Source of the DNA: Cyclobacteriaceae bacterium
Lineage (GTDB): Bacteria > Bacteroidota > Bacteroidia > Cytophagales > Cyclobacteriaceae
Reading direction: 5' to 3'
Assembly: GCA_016787755.1 (NCBI GenBank)
Contig: JAEUUA010000002.1
Location: 1 to 64,000 of the forward strand
DNA: 64,000 nt
The translations under genes were made by a program, and so were the position numbers. Of the stretch, positions 27,950 to 36,524 are shown one piece after another. Every line of letters begins with the position of its first letter. The stretch's first letter is position 1. The notes beneath the pieces are model-generated. The model searched no databases, was not told the origin of the DNA, and saw only the letters and a list, made by a program, of their open reading frames with translations.

Positions 27950-30127
27950 GTGAAAAAAGATTACTCCATTTCAAAGCTCTTTTGCATCTGTTGTCTCCTG
28001 GCGTTCAGCCTTTTCGCATACGGCCAGCAGCAAGGTGATTCATTAGCAACCAGGGAGTTGGAGGGCGTTATTGTAACCGCAACCCGAAATGAACGCACGA
28101 TGGGTCTATTGCCCATGCCTGTTTCGTTGATTTCAAAAGCAACGATAAAAAGTATGGGCTCGCTTCGTCTCAATGATGTGCTGGCGGAACAAACCGGGTT
28201 AATAGTAGTACCGCAAGTTAATGCGCAAGGAAATGGAATTCAGTTGCAAGGATTTAATCCTGACTATACATTAATTCTAATTGATGGCGAACCAATTATT
28301 GGCCGATACACAGGCTCGCTGGAACTGAGCCGCATTGCCGTAGGAAATATTAAGCAAATTGAGATTGTAAAAGGACCTTCGTCAAGTTTGTATGGCTCAG
28401 ATGCGTTGGCCGGAGTGATTAATATCATAACGGAGCGACCTACCCGCAATAAATTGAATTTCTATACCCGATACGGAACCAATAATTCACTGGATCTTAA
28501 TGGGGATGTAAGTCTAACAAATGATAAACTAGGTGTTTATTTGTTTGCAAACCGATACAGTACAGATGGGTATGATTTGTCACCCGATAAATTTGGTAAA
28601 ACCGTTTCACCTTTTGTAAACCTGACGCTCAACACAAAGATTACGTATAAGTTTTCCCCTAAAACCGACCTCAGCGTTTCAGGGCGGCACTTTAAGGAAG
28701 ATCAACGTTTTAATTTTGAAGTTGTAACTAATAATAACCCCATTCGCACAGCTGGTAAGGGCGAAACGGAAGACTGGAACATTAATCCTGTGCTAACACA
28801 TCGATTTTCAAATCGTTTAAAAACGGTGGCTCGCTTTTATCATACGCAATACAAAACACAGACTAATCTTCATCTGGAGTCAGACGGAAGTCCTTACTAT
28901 CAAGATGACTTCAGGCAATCGTTTGATCGGCCCGAAGTGAATACAGAGTATTACTTCAATGATAAAAATGTGCTCACGCTGGGTGCGGGTTTTATCCGCG
29001 AAAGCGTGCAAACCTCGCGCTATGGCGATGAGGCAGTACGGCTTCAAAATACACGGTATTCCTTTTTTCAACACGAGTGGAATCCAACACAAAGACTTAA
29101 CCTAATCGCTGGAGGTCGCTACGATTACAATACCGTTTATGGATCTCAGTTTAGCCCTAAACTCAGTACGCGCTATGAAGTGAGCAAGAAGGTTGCACTG
29201 AAAGGTTCTTTTGGTGTGGGCTTTAAAGCACCAGATTTTCGGCAGCTTTATTTCAATTTCACCAATTCGGCTGCGGGAGGCTATTCTGTGTTAGGCACGG
29301 AGGTAGCGGCTGCTCGATTAAAAGAACTCGAAGGGCAAGGTCAAATTCAAACGTATCTGTTTGATCCAGCTTTGTTGGGAAATCTTCAGGCTGAAAAATC
29401 ATTTTCAATAAACTTGGGAGCTCATGCAGAAGTATTACCACAACTAATAGCCGATGTAAATCTATTTTATAATTCGATTAATAATTTAATTGAGACTCAA
29501 GCGGTCGCTATTACTACTTCCGGGCAGAGTATATATAGTTATAGAAATATTTTGCGCGCTTATACGCAGGGCATCGAAACGAATCTTACATATCCCCTTG
29601 CAAAATACCTTGGACTTTCTCTCGGCTATCAACTTTTATATGCAAAGGATAAAGATGTGGTTCGTGCTGTTAAAGATGGAGTTGTCTATTATCGCGACCC
29701 GAATACGTTGGTAACGAAGCAACTGAAGCCGGGTGAATATTTTGGGTTATATAACCGATCCCGGCATCAGGGGAACATAAAATTATTTTATAACAATAAA
29801 GAAAAAGGGCTTGAAGCAAGTGCCCGGGTGATCTATCGTGGAAAATTTGGTATTGGTGATATTCGCGGAAGCATTCAGGGTGAAGTAATTCCACCCTCTG
29901 ACCGCAACAGCAATTCTATTTTAGATCAGTACGATGATTTTGTTCCGGGGTACGCCTTAGTCAATCTCTCCATAGCGAAATCAATATCAAGATATGGCTT
30001 GCGTATTCAGGTGGGTGTCGATAATCTTTTTGATTACAAAGAACCCATTCTGATCCCTAACCTGCCCGGAAGAATTTTTTACACCACATTGAATTATACG
30101 CTTTCTCAAAAAAATAAAACTAATTAA
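27950..30127 (+). CDS. TonB-dependent receptor, HmuR-like
   Basis: A 725-residue outer-membrane receptor. The GTG at 27950 gives a clean signal peptide (KKDYSISKLFCICCLLAFSL ahead of AYGQ). A TTG at 27920 would add ten residues before it and is less likely. The plug starts at VIVTATRNERTMG and includes VKGPSSSLYGSDALAGVINI. The barrel ends in LRIQVGVDNLFDYKEP and a late aromatic strand. The HmuY-type gene directly downstream indicates haem or a haem-derived ligand. A CATCTTTG sequence at 27937-27944 resembles the -7 box. Confidence 0.9.
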   Translation: MKKDYSISKLFCICCLLAFSLFAYGQQQGDSLATRELEGVIVTATRNERTMGLLPMPVSLISKATIKSMGSLRLNDVLAEQTGLIVVPQVNAQGNGIQLQGFNPDYTLILIDGEPIIGRYTGSLELSRIAVGNIKQIEIVKGPSSSLYGSDALAGVINIITERPTRNKLNFYTRYGTNNSLDLNGDVSLTNDKLGVYLFANRYSTDGYDLSPDKFGKTVSPFVNLTLNTKITYKFSPKTDLSVSGRHFKEDQRFNFEVVTNNNPIRTAGKGETEDWNINPVLTHRFSNRLKTVARFYHTQYKTQTNLHLESDGSPYYQDDFRQSFDRPEVNTEYYFNDKNVLTLGAGFIRESVQTSRYGDEAVRLQNTRYSFFQHEWNPTQRLNLIAGGRYDYNTVYGSQFSPKLSTRYEVSKKVALKGSFGVGFKAPDFRQLYFNFTNSAAGGYSVLGTEVAAARLKELEGQGQIQTYLFDPALLGNLQAEKSFSINLGAHAEVLPQLIADVNLFYNSINNLIETQAVAITTSGQSIYSYRNILRAYTQGIETNLTYPLAKYLGLSLGYQLLYAKDKDVVRAVKDGVVYYRDPNTLVTKQLKPGEYFGLYNRSRHQGNIKLFYNNKEKGLEASARVIYRGKFGIGDIRGSIQGEVIPPSDRNSNSILDQYDDFVPGYALVNLSIAKSISRYGLRIQVGVDNLFDYKEPILIPNLPGRIFYTTLNYTLSQKNKTN

Positions 30128-30149
30128 TTAACAAATAAATACTTACGTC

Positions 30150-30815
30150 ATGATTAAATTAAAAATTCTAATCTCTGTTTTTATAGTAGCCTTATTCACA
30201 GCGTTTATTTCTTGCGATAGTAATTCTGACCCTGATCCGGTTGTTTCGGAAACAATTGCTGATCTCAATGCTGACTATGCGCCTTATGAAAGTCCGCTGC
30301 CAACGGATCGTCCACCTTCGCGAGTAGGGGCAACTAACAAATACACGTTGTTCAGTTTCAAAACAGGTACAATTGTTTCGCAAGCCGACAGTGCTACGGT
30401 AAATTGGGATATCGCTTTTCGTTCAACATCTATTATAATTAACGGGGGCACCAGTGGACCGGGTTCTGTAACTGCACAAATTGTATCAGGTACATTGGAA
30501 AGTATCACTGAAGCTCCAATCGATGGCTACAAATCAGACAATAAGAACGGCACAACTGCTGAGGAGCGCAATGCAATTCCAGCTGGTTCTGGCAAGGGGT
30601 GGTATACTTACTCACCAGGTTCAAATCTGGTTTCACCGATTGCCGGGAAAGTGATTATTGTAAAGACAGCAGATAATCGCTACGTAAAATTTGAAATCCT
30701 GAGTTACTACAAAGGTGCGCCAGCCACCGTATCCCCAGAACCTGCAGGTACTGATAAGGATCGGTACTATACATTCCGCTACGTGTACCAGCCGAATGAT
30801 ACCCGTATCTTTTAA
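30150..30815 (+). CDS. HmuY-family haem-binding lipoprotein
   Basis: A 221-residue lipoprotein with the lipobox FISC; Cys22 is the first residue after processing. The mature region shows the HmuY fold: TLFSFKTGTIVSQADSATVN, WDIAFRSTSIIINGG and RYVKFEILSYYKG. HmuY proteins capture haem at the cell surface and pass it to the TonB receptor. Haem-ligating histidines of the Porphyromonas protein are not obvious here, so ligand type may differ, as in methionine-ligating homologues. The gene is 22 bases after the HmuR-like gene, in an operon ended by a strong terminator. Confidence 0.85.
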   Translation: MIKLKILISVFIVALFTAFISCDSNSDPDPVVSETIADLNADYAPYESPLPTDRPPSRVGATNKYTLFSFKTGTIVSQADSATVNWDIAFRSTSIIINGGTSGPGSVTAQIVSGTLESITEAPIDGYKSDNKNGTTAEERNAIPAGSGKGWYTYSPGSNLVSPIAGKVIIVKTADNRYVKFEILSYYKGAPATVSPEPAGTDKDRYYTFRYVYQPNDTRIF

Positions 30816-30832
30816 TTCAATTATATCACCTA

Positions 30833-30868
30833 AACTCCTTCCTGTTCCTGTACAGGAAGGAGTTTTTT
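30833..30868 (+). terminator. Rho-independent terminator of the hmuR-hmuY operon
   Basis: A 12-base perfect stem (AACTCCTTCCTG and CAGGAAGGAGTT) with a short loop, followed directly by a run of T. It is the clearest terminator in the window. Confidence 0.9.
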
Positions 30869-30878
30869 ATAGTTTAAA

Positions 30879-31196
30879 ATGACAAGTCAAATTCGCATAC
30901 TTCGATTAATTGGGATCTCAGAGGGGATTTCATTTTTGGTTCTTCTTCTCATTGCAATGCCGTTAAAATATTATTTCAACGTACCTATGGCAGTTAAAAT
31001 TGTAGGCTGGGCGCATGGCGTTTTATTTATTGCCTACCTGGCAATTGTGATACTGTCTGTTAAGGTAATGAAATGGAGTTTAGTAAACCTTGCTCTGGCC
31101 TTGATGGCCTCCCTTGTTCCCTTTGGAACATTTTTACTGGACAAAGGCTGGAAACAGCGAGAGCTAGAGTTAACAAATTCAAGTAAAATAGTATGA
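30879..31196 (+). CDS. DUF3817 membrane protein
   Basis: A 105-residue protein with about three membrane helices. The DUF3817 signature is seen in LIGISEGISFLVLLLIAMPL and KIVGWAHGVLFIAYL. The function of the family is unknown. It overlaps the next gene by four bases (ATGA), so the two are translated together. The start lies ten bases beyond the terminator of the haem operon, so its promoter must overlap the hairpin region or it depends on read-through. Confidence 0.85.
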   Translation: MTSQIRILRLIGISEGISFLVLLLIAMPLKYYFNVPMAVKIVGWAHGVLFIAYLAIVILSVKVMKWSLVNLALALMASLVPFGTFLLDKGWKQRELELTNSSKIV

Positions 31197-31912
31197 TAGA
31201 GTTCGTTCAAAAAGTTCCAATTCTTACCACTTTACTGTCGGCTATATTTTTTGTAATCCTTTACAAGCATTGGGTGTATAAAAATAAACCATCCTATTTA
31301 TTTTGGTGGACAGCGGGCGTACTATGTTATGGATTAGGAACCTTGACAGAAAGTATTGTTGGAGTTTTTGGCTGGAGCGAACCTGTATTTAAAGCATGGT
31401 ATGTGCTAGGTGCTTTACTAGGCGGGTTTCCACTGGCACAAGGTTCTGTCTATTTGATTTTTAATAAACGCACGGCAGACATAATGATGGGTGTTATAGT
31501 TTCGGTGATCGTTATAGCATCAATCCTGGTTGTCATGTCGCCTGTCGATTATTCTTTAGTAGAACCCACCAGGCTTACCGGGCATGTGCTTGTGTGGAAG
31601 AAAGTTCGGCTAATTACACCCATTGTAAATATCTATGCTTTTATCTTTCTAGTAGGTGGCGCAGCCTATTCAGCTTTTCGGTATAGCAAAGACTCAAGGT
31701 TCAAAAGCCGATTTTTAGGAAATGTTTTTATTGCAGTGGGTGGCTTGTTACCGGGTATAGGTGGATCATTCACAAAATTTGGATACACAGAAGTACTATA
31801 TGTAACTGAGTTGCTTGGAATTATTCTTATTTACTTAGGGTATCGAACTATGCGTAACGATAAGAACGTTTCGCTGTACGAAGCTCAAAACCAAAAAACA
31901 ATCTTGGTTTAG
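31193..31912 (+). CDS. Seven-helix membrane protein of unknown function
   Basis: A 239-residue protein with about seven hydrophobic segments: helix 1 at 10-30, WWTAGVLCYGLGTLTESIVG around 40-60, and the last ending in GIILIYLGYRTM. The layout resembles the 7TM sensor modules that precede some Bacteroidota kinases, but here nothing follows. I do not recognise a named family. Its start overlaps the DUF3817 stop. Confidence 0.7.
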   Translation: MIEFVQKVPILTTLLSAIFFVILYKHWVYKNKPSYLFWWTAGVLCYGLGTLTESIVGVFGWSEPVFKAWYVLGALLGGFPLAQGSVYLIFNKRTADIMMGVIVSVIVIASILVVMSPVDYSLVEPTRLTGHVLVWKKVRLITPIVNIYAFIFLVGGAAYSAFRYSKDSRFKSRFLGNVFIAVGGLLPGIGGSFTKFGYTEVLYVTELLGIILIYLGYRTMRNDKNVSLYEAQNQKTILV

Positions 31913-31913
31913 A

Positions 31914-32114
31914 TTAAATTGCCTTCGCGATTCGGAAAGGAAGCAGAAAGAGTGCTTTAATTAAATTGAAAATTCCTTCTATGGTTATTCCAATAATCCT
32001 GAAAGGAAGTAGCAATAACCACACAATAGGAAATAGAAAAATCATAACGATGGCGAGTGGCCAGCAGATTACAAACAGCATGCACCACAATACAAACGCA
32101 GTAAAGGTTCTCAT
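31914..32114 (-). CDS. Small hydrophobic membrane protein
   Basis: A 66-residue protein with about two membrane helices. LLLPFRIIGITIEGIFNLI is followed by LFLLPFRIAKAI, so the LLPFRI element occurs twice. It ends two bases from the convergent seven-helix gene. Small size limits confidence, but the composition and lack of a competing frame favour a real gene. Confidence 0.5.
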   Translation of the reverse strand: MRTFTAFVLWCMLFVICWPLAIVMIFLFPIVWLLLLPFRIIGITIEGIFNLIKALFLLPFRIAKAI

Positions 32115-32598
32115 CTAATTTAGTTTTGGAACGAAAGCAATTCGTTTTGCAAATATGTAGCCAAATAAAAATCGTGCAACCAATGCTAATTGGGGATCTT
32201 TATCTCCCTTAGTATCCGTTTATGTACAATGAAGTGTACAAATATGTACGCTAAAGAATGATAGTTCCTTTTGCCTATAAGTGTGTAAGCTATTTACCGG
32301 TATATGTATTTGGACTGAGCTAAACTATATCCTGCAGGGTTTTCCAATTAACAGATTGCTGGTAAACGCTTTGTTTTGCTAAATACGATCAAAACTCACT
32401 CTTCTAATTTATTTCTTAAGCTGAAAGTAAGCCGCCAAACACAAGTGGTTCAAAATCAAAAGAACTTAAGATGATTCCTTAAGACTAAGTCTGCCCGCAG
32501 GTAATCTCATTTCAGTATCTAACTTTCGCATGATTTCCATTAATTTTAACTCATTCAGCCTTAGTAATTAAAATTCTTAATTCTTAACATTTCCCAAC
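32115..32598. other. Intergenic region, 484 bases, with TGTAC repeats
   Basis: No gene is supported. It contains TGTACA at 32223-32228 and 32235-32240, and TGTAC at 32245-32249. The copies are 10 to 12 bases apart, as for a protein binding one face of the helix. Otherwise it is AT-rich. Confidence 0.5.
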
Positions 32599-33066
32599 AT
32601 GAAAAAGACAACTTTATTACTTATAGCCATGGTGGCATCCTGTTGCTTTGGCTTTCTGGGACACTCAATCATAAAACCAAACGAAATAGAAAATATGAAA
32701 TTAGGAGCCTTTTCAGTGAGCTTAAGTGTCAAGGACCTTTCAGCTTCAAAAAAATTTTATGAAACATTGGGCTTTCAAGTCTTTGGCGGTGATTTGAAAA
32801 AGAACTATCTCATTATGAAAAATGGGAATGCACTTATTGGTCTTTTCCAGGGAATGTTTGAAGGAAACATATTAACCTTTAATCCGGGATGGAATGAAAA
32901 TGCGGAAGCCATGGAAACGTTTAATGATGTAAGGGAAATACAGCATCACCTTAAAACCAACGGTATTACATTGGCAACTGAGGTTGATGAAAAAACGAAA
33001 GGACCTGGTAGCATGATGGTGACAGATCCGGATGGAAATACAATTTTGTTTGATCAACATATATAA
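32599..33066 (+). CDS. VOC-family (glyoxalase-like) protein with N-terminal helix
   Basis: A 155-residue protein. From residue 33 it is a standard VOC domain (KLGAFSVSLSVKDLSASKKF, then GPGSMMVTDPDGNTILFDQH). An unusual N-terminal segment (KKTTLLLIAMVASCCFGFLG) looks like a signal or membrane anchor. VOC enzymes bind a divalent metal and are usually cytosolic. An ATG at residue 33 could produce a normal-length form of 123 residues, so either start is possible. It leads an operon with DUF1801 and a second VOC gene. Confidence 0.8.
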   Translation: MKKTTLLLIAMVASCCFGFLGHSIIKPNEIENMKLGAFSVSLSVKDLSASKKFYETLGFQVFGGDLKKNYLIMKNGNALIGLFQGMFEGNILTFNPGWNENAEAMETFNDVREIQHHLKTNGITLATEVDEKTKGPGSMMVTDPDGNTILFDQHI

Positions 33067-33071
33067 ATTTT

Positions 33072-33539
33072 ATGCAATCCAAAGCTAAAACTGCAGGCGA
33101 GTATTTGAATTCATTGCCAACTGATCGCAAAGGAATTATAACTGATCTGCGTAATGTAATTTTAAAAAATCTTCCGAAAGGTTTTGAAGAAACAATGCAA
33201 TACGGAATGATTACCTATGTTGTGCCACATTCGCTTTACCAACCCGGGTATCATGTAAACCCAACTGAACCGTTACCTTTTATGTCTTTGGCTTCGCAAA
33301 AGAATCACATTGCGGTGTATCATATGGGTGTTTACGAAGGCGGTCTTTATGATTGGTTTGTGAAAGAGTGGGAGAAGTTTTCTGATAAAAAATTGGATAT
33401 GGGAAAATCATGTATTCGTTTTAGGAAACCGGAAGATGTGCCCGTGAAACTGATTGGTTTGTTGGCTTCGAAGATGACACCCAAACAATGGATTTCAATT
33501 TATGAGGAAAGTATAATTAATAGACGAAAACAGAAATAA
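33072..33539 (+). CDS. DUF1801 domain protein
   Basis: A 155-residue protein of the YdhG/DUF1801 type. Typical features are EYLNSLPTDRKGIITDLRNV, GFEETMQYGMITY and KSCIRFRKPEDVPVKLIG. The family is of unknown function, with a fold related to stress-response proteins. It lies five bases after the first VOC gene and two bases before the second, so the three are one operon. Confidence 0.88.
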   Translation: MQSKAKTAGEYLNSLPTDRKGIITDLRNVILKNLPKGFEETMQYGMITYVVPHSLYQPGYHVNPTEPLPFMSLASQKNHIAVYHMGVYEGGLYDWFVKEWEKFSDKKLDMGKSCIRFRKPEDVPVKLIGLLASKMTPKQWISIYEESIINRRKQK

Positions 33540-33541
33540 TC

Positions 33542-33934
33542 ATGAAACGAGTAACAGGATTGGGCGGAGTTTTCTTTAAGACAAGCGATCCCAAAAAAAT
33601 TAAAGAATGGTATGGTACCCATTTAGGGTTGCCCATTGATGAATATGGAGCATCGTTTAAATGGATTGATATAGATAACAAGGAAGCAAAGGAACCGGCC
33701 CTTACAGCATGGAGCCCCTTTGCCAGGGATACAAAATATTTTGAGCCGAGTGAAAAGCAATTCATGTTCAACTATCGTGTTGAGAACCTGGTGGAGTTGT
33801 TGAAGGTGTTAAAAGAAGAAGGTGTAGAGATTGTTGGTGAGATGCAAGAATTTCCATACGGGAAATTTGGATGGATTATGGATCCGGAAGGGAACAAGAT
33901 CGAATTGTGGGAACCGAAGGATGATGGATTTTAA
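33542..33934 (+). CDS. VOC-family protein
   Basis: A 130-residue single VOC domain: GLGGVFFKTSDPKKIKEWYG at the start, the second half containing FNYRVENLVELLKVL, and FPYGKFGWIMDPEGNKIELW at the end. Metal-binding Glu is plausible in IELWEP. Substrate unknown. It is probably co-transcribed with the DUF1801 gene. Confidence 0.88.
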   Translation: MKRVTGLGGVFFKTSDPKKIKEWYGTHLGLPIDEYGASFKWIDIDNKEAKEPALTAWSPFARDTKYFEPSEKQFMFNYRVENLVELLKVLKEEGVEIVGEMQEFPYGKFGWIMDPEGNKIELWEPKDDGF

Positions 33935-34064
33935 GTGTAATTGAAAATTTCTTTATTGAAAATTGACAAGTAATGAGTATGAATCTTCCTAGTTACCGGT
34001 TTGACATACTTTTTGGTTTAACTTATTTCTGGCCGTATCTTCCTGCTTCTAAAATAATCACATT

Positions 34065-34925
34065 ATGCAGTGGCGAGGACGAAGACAAAGCAACCATGTA
34101 GATGATCAGCGGGGAAGGAGTGGAGGCGGGGGTTTTGATGGCCTTCCAATAAAAGGAGGCATAGGAGTTGTGGTTGTGATTATCGTCATAAGTTTAATTA
34201 CGGGAAACAATCCATTATCATTACTCCAACAGATTTCATTAGATAACGGTCCATCTGTTTCTCAGTCAACACCTTATCAGGCAAGTCCCGAAGAAGAAGA
34301 GTTATCTCAGTTTGTAGCAGTGGTGCTGGCTGATACTGAAGACGTGTGGAATCACTTGTTAAGTGATTATCGTGAGCCGACTTTGGTTTTATTTAGCGGT
34401 AGTGTACAGTCAGGTTGTGGAAATGCAGATGCTTCGACTGGACCATTCTATTGTAGTGCGGATGAAAAATTGTATATCGATCTTAGTTTTTATGAAGAAT
34501 TGAAAAATAGATTTGATGCACCCGGAGATTTTGCGCAGGCATACGTGGTAGCGCACGAAGTGGGGCATCATGTGCAACATTTAATGGGTATTACAGATAA
34601 GGTTCAAGGTATGCGCGGCCAACTGAGCGAAGAAGAATACAATAAACTTTCTGTGAAGCTCGAATTGCAAGCCGATTTTCTGGCTGGCGTTTGGGCACAT
34701 CATGCCAATGAAATATTTAGCATGATTGAGGCTGGTGATATTGATGAGGCCATGAATGCTGCCAGCGCGATTGGTGACGATCGTCTGCAAAAGCAAGCGC
34801 GTGGCTATGTAGTTCCAGATTCTTTTACGCACGGCACTTCAGAACAACGGAAACGTTGGTTCAGCAAAGGATATCAAACCGGAGACATCAATCAGGGTGA
34901 TACCTTTAATGCTACTAGTTTATAA
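34065..34925 (+). CDS. YpfJ-type zinc metalloprotease
   Basis: A 286-residue membrane-anchored peptidase of the neutral zinc metallopeptidase (YpfJ) family. A single helix at about 30-48 (GGIGVVVVIIVISLITGNN) follows an Arg/Gly-rich cytosolic tail. The zinc site is HEVGHH starting at His164, with the third ligand expected in LELQADFLAGVWAHHA. The CGNADASTGPFYCSADEKLY segment is a family hallmark. Physiological substrate unknown. Confidence 0.93.
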   Translation: MQWRGRRQSNHVDDQRGRSGGGGFDGLPIKGGIGVVVVIIVISLITGNNPLSLLQQISLDNGPSVSQSTPYQASPEEEELSQFVAVVLADTEDVWNHLLSDYREPTLVLFSGSVQSGCGNADASTGPFYCSADEKLYIDLSFYEELKNRFDAPGDFAQAYVVAHEVGHHVQHLMGITDKVQGMRGQLSEEEYNKLSVKLELQADFLAGVWAHHANEIFSMIEAGDIDEAMNAASAIGDDRLQKQARGYVVPDSFTHGTSEQRKRWFSKGYQTGDINQGDTFNATSL

Positions 34926-35012
34926 AGATTAAGGTTCATACTACCGTAAAACTGTTTCCTGCTCCTACCTACTTTTTCAATTGTTAGAGACGGTAATACC
35001 AAGCAGCCTATG

Positions 35013-35020
35013 TATCTTTG
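35013..35020 (+). promoter_or_regulatory. TATCTTTG box, candidate -7 element of the nuo operon
   Basis: Matches TAnnTTTG, seven bases before the nuoA ATG. A -33 box at the usual spacing is not evident. Confidence 0.35.
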
Positions 35021-35027
35021 GTTCTAA

Positions 35028-35525
35028 ATGACTGAGCCAACACCCATCCTTTCACAAATTTTATTGTTCTTCCTTGGCGGAGTGTTCTTTGTCGTTTCGG
35101 CATTGCTGGTTTCAAAATTAATAAGACCTAATCGACCTAACGCACAAAAATTACAATCGTACGAAAGTGGTGAAACTCCTCAAGGCACTGCATGGATACA
35201 ATTTAATCTTCGGTTTTATGTTCTAGCCTTAGTGTTCATTTTGTTTGAAGTAGAAGTTGTTTTTCTTTTTCCGTGGTCAGTGGTGTTTGCTAACGCAGAA
35301 TTAATTTCACAAACAGAAGGAGCGTGGGGTTGGTATGCGTTTACCGAAATGTTGATTTTTATTTTTGTTTTGGTGCTTGGCCTTGCCTATGCCTGGAGAA
35401 TGGGACACTTGGATTGGGTGAAGTCGGAGCCGCGCACAAAAGACGTTGTATCTCCAGTTCCTGATCAGTATTACACAACCATTAACGAAAAGTATAAAAG
35501 TCATAAAGTGGGAGGAGATTTATGA
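35028..35525 (+). CDS. nuoA: NADH-quinone oxidoreductase subunit A
   Basis: Complex I membrane subunit, 165 residues with three helices (about 8-30, 65-88, 103-125). Recognised by [20 protein letters not shown] followed by [20 protein letters not shown], the conserved acidic helix of NuoA. The C-terminal tail (after about 130) is longer than in E. coli. Its stop overlaps the nuoB start by four bases. Confidence 0.96.
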   Translation: MTEPTPILSQILLFFLGGVFFVVSALLVSKLIRPNRPNAQKLQSYESGETPQGTAWIQFNLRFYVLALVFILFEVEVVFLFPWSVVFANAELISQTEGAWGWYAFTEMLIFIFVLVLGLAYAWRMGHLDWVKSEPRTKDVVSPVPDQYYTTINEKYKSHKVGGDL

Positions 35526-36046
35526 AGGGATTATTAGATCAGCAGTTTGAAAATGGAGGCGTTATCATTACGAAAGTTGATGATTTGCTAAACTGGTCGC
35601 GCTTATCGTCTTTATTCCCAATGACTTTTGGACTTGCCTGCTGTGCGATTGAATTTATGAGCACCGGCAGTACGGTCTATGATATGGATCGGTTTGGAAT
35701 GGTGCCCCGCGCTTCTCCCCGGCAATCCGATGTGATGATTGTTTCGGGTACGGTGACCTTTAAAATGGCCGATCGCATTAAGCAGTTATATGAGCAGATG
35801 TCGGAGCCACGGTATGTAATTTCAATGGGCTCATGTTCAAATTGTGGGGGACCGTATTGGCAGCACGGCTACCATGTGGTAAAAGGTGTGGATCGAATTA
35901 TTCCTGTGGATGTGTATGTACCGGGTTGTCCACCACGACCGGAAGCGTTAATCGGAGGAATCCTGAAGCTTCATGAAAAAATCCGAAATGAAAGTCGCAT
36001 GAAGCCAACTGCGATTGAACACCTTAATAAGAAAGAGCATGCCTGA
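35522..36046 (+). CDS. nuoB: NADH-quinone oxidoreductase subunit B
   Basis: Complex I subunit that carries the terminal iron-sulphur cluster N2, 174 residues. Cluster ligands are present: adjacent cysteines in [12 protein letters not shown], then [11 protein letters not shown] and [10 protein letters not shown]. It transfers electrons to quinone at the interface with NuoD. It overlaps nuoA and nuoC. Confidence 0.98.
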   Translation: MKGLLDQQFENGGVIITKVDDLLNWSRLSSLFPMTFGLACCAIEFMSTGSTVYDMDRFGMVPRASPRQSDVMIVSGTVTFKMADRIKQLYEQMSEPRYVISMGSCSNCGGPYWQHGYHVVKGVDRIIPVDVYVPGCPPRPEALIGGILKLHEKIRNESRMKPTAIEHLNKKEHA

Positions 36047-36524
36047 AAAACATGAAGGATTAGTTAAACTCATTCAATCATTCTCTACTGAGGGAATGGT
36101 TGAGATTCCAAACTCGACACCCTTCGGAGTGATTATTAAAAGTGAAGTTCTCTTTACGGTCTGTGAACAGCTTCATAAAAATCCTGCTGCTTATTTTGAT
36201 ATGCTTTCGTGCATAACCGGAATTGACAATGGAGTAGAAGCTGGGACGATGGAAGTGATTTATCATCTGTATTCCATTCCATTTAATCAGTCGCTTGCGT
36301 TGAAAGTTATTTTGCCTCGTGATAATCCGGAGATAGAAAGTGTAAACTCGATTTGGAAATCAGCCAACTGGTTAGAGCGTGAAGTGTACGACATGTTTGG
36401 AATTGTTTTTAAAAACCATCCAGACTTAAGAAGAATTTTAATGCCGGCCGATTGGAAAGGATTTCCGTTGCGCAAAGATTATAAGCATGAGGAGTATTAT
36501 CGAGGAATGAAAATCGAATACTAA
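36039..36524 (+). CDS. nuoC: NADH-quinone oxidoreductase subunit C
   Basis: Peripheral-arm subunit, 161 residues from ATG 36039 ([13 protein letters not shown]), overlapping the nuoB stop by eight bases. The frame could start at 36015, which would lie deeper in nuoB. The family signature is seen in [20 protein letters not shown] and [19 protein letters not shown]. It is separate from NuoD, not fused as in E. coli. Confidence 0.96.
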   Translation: MPEKHEGLVKLIQSFSTEGMVEIPNSTPFGVIIKSEVLFTVCEQLHKNPAAYFDMLSCITGIDNGVEAGTMEVIYHLYSIPFNQSLALKVILPRDNPEIESVNSIWKSANWLEREVYDMFGIVFKNHPDLRRILMPADWKGFPLRKDYKHEEYYRGMKIEY

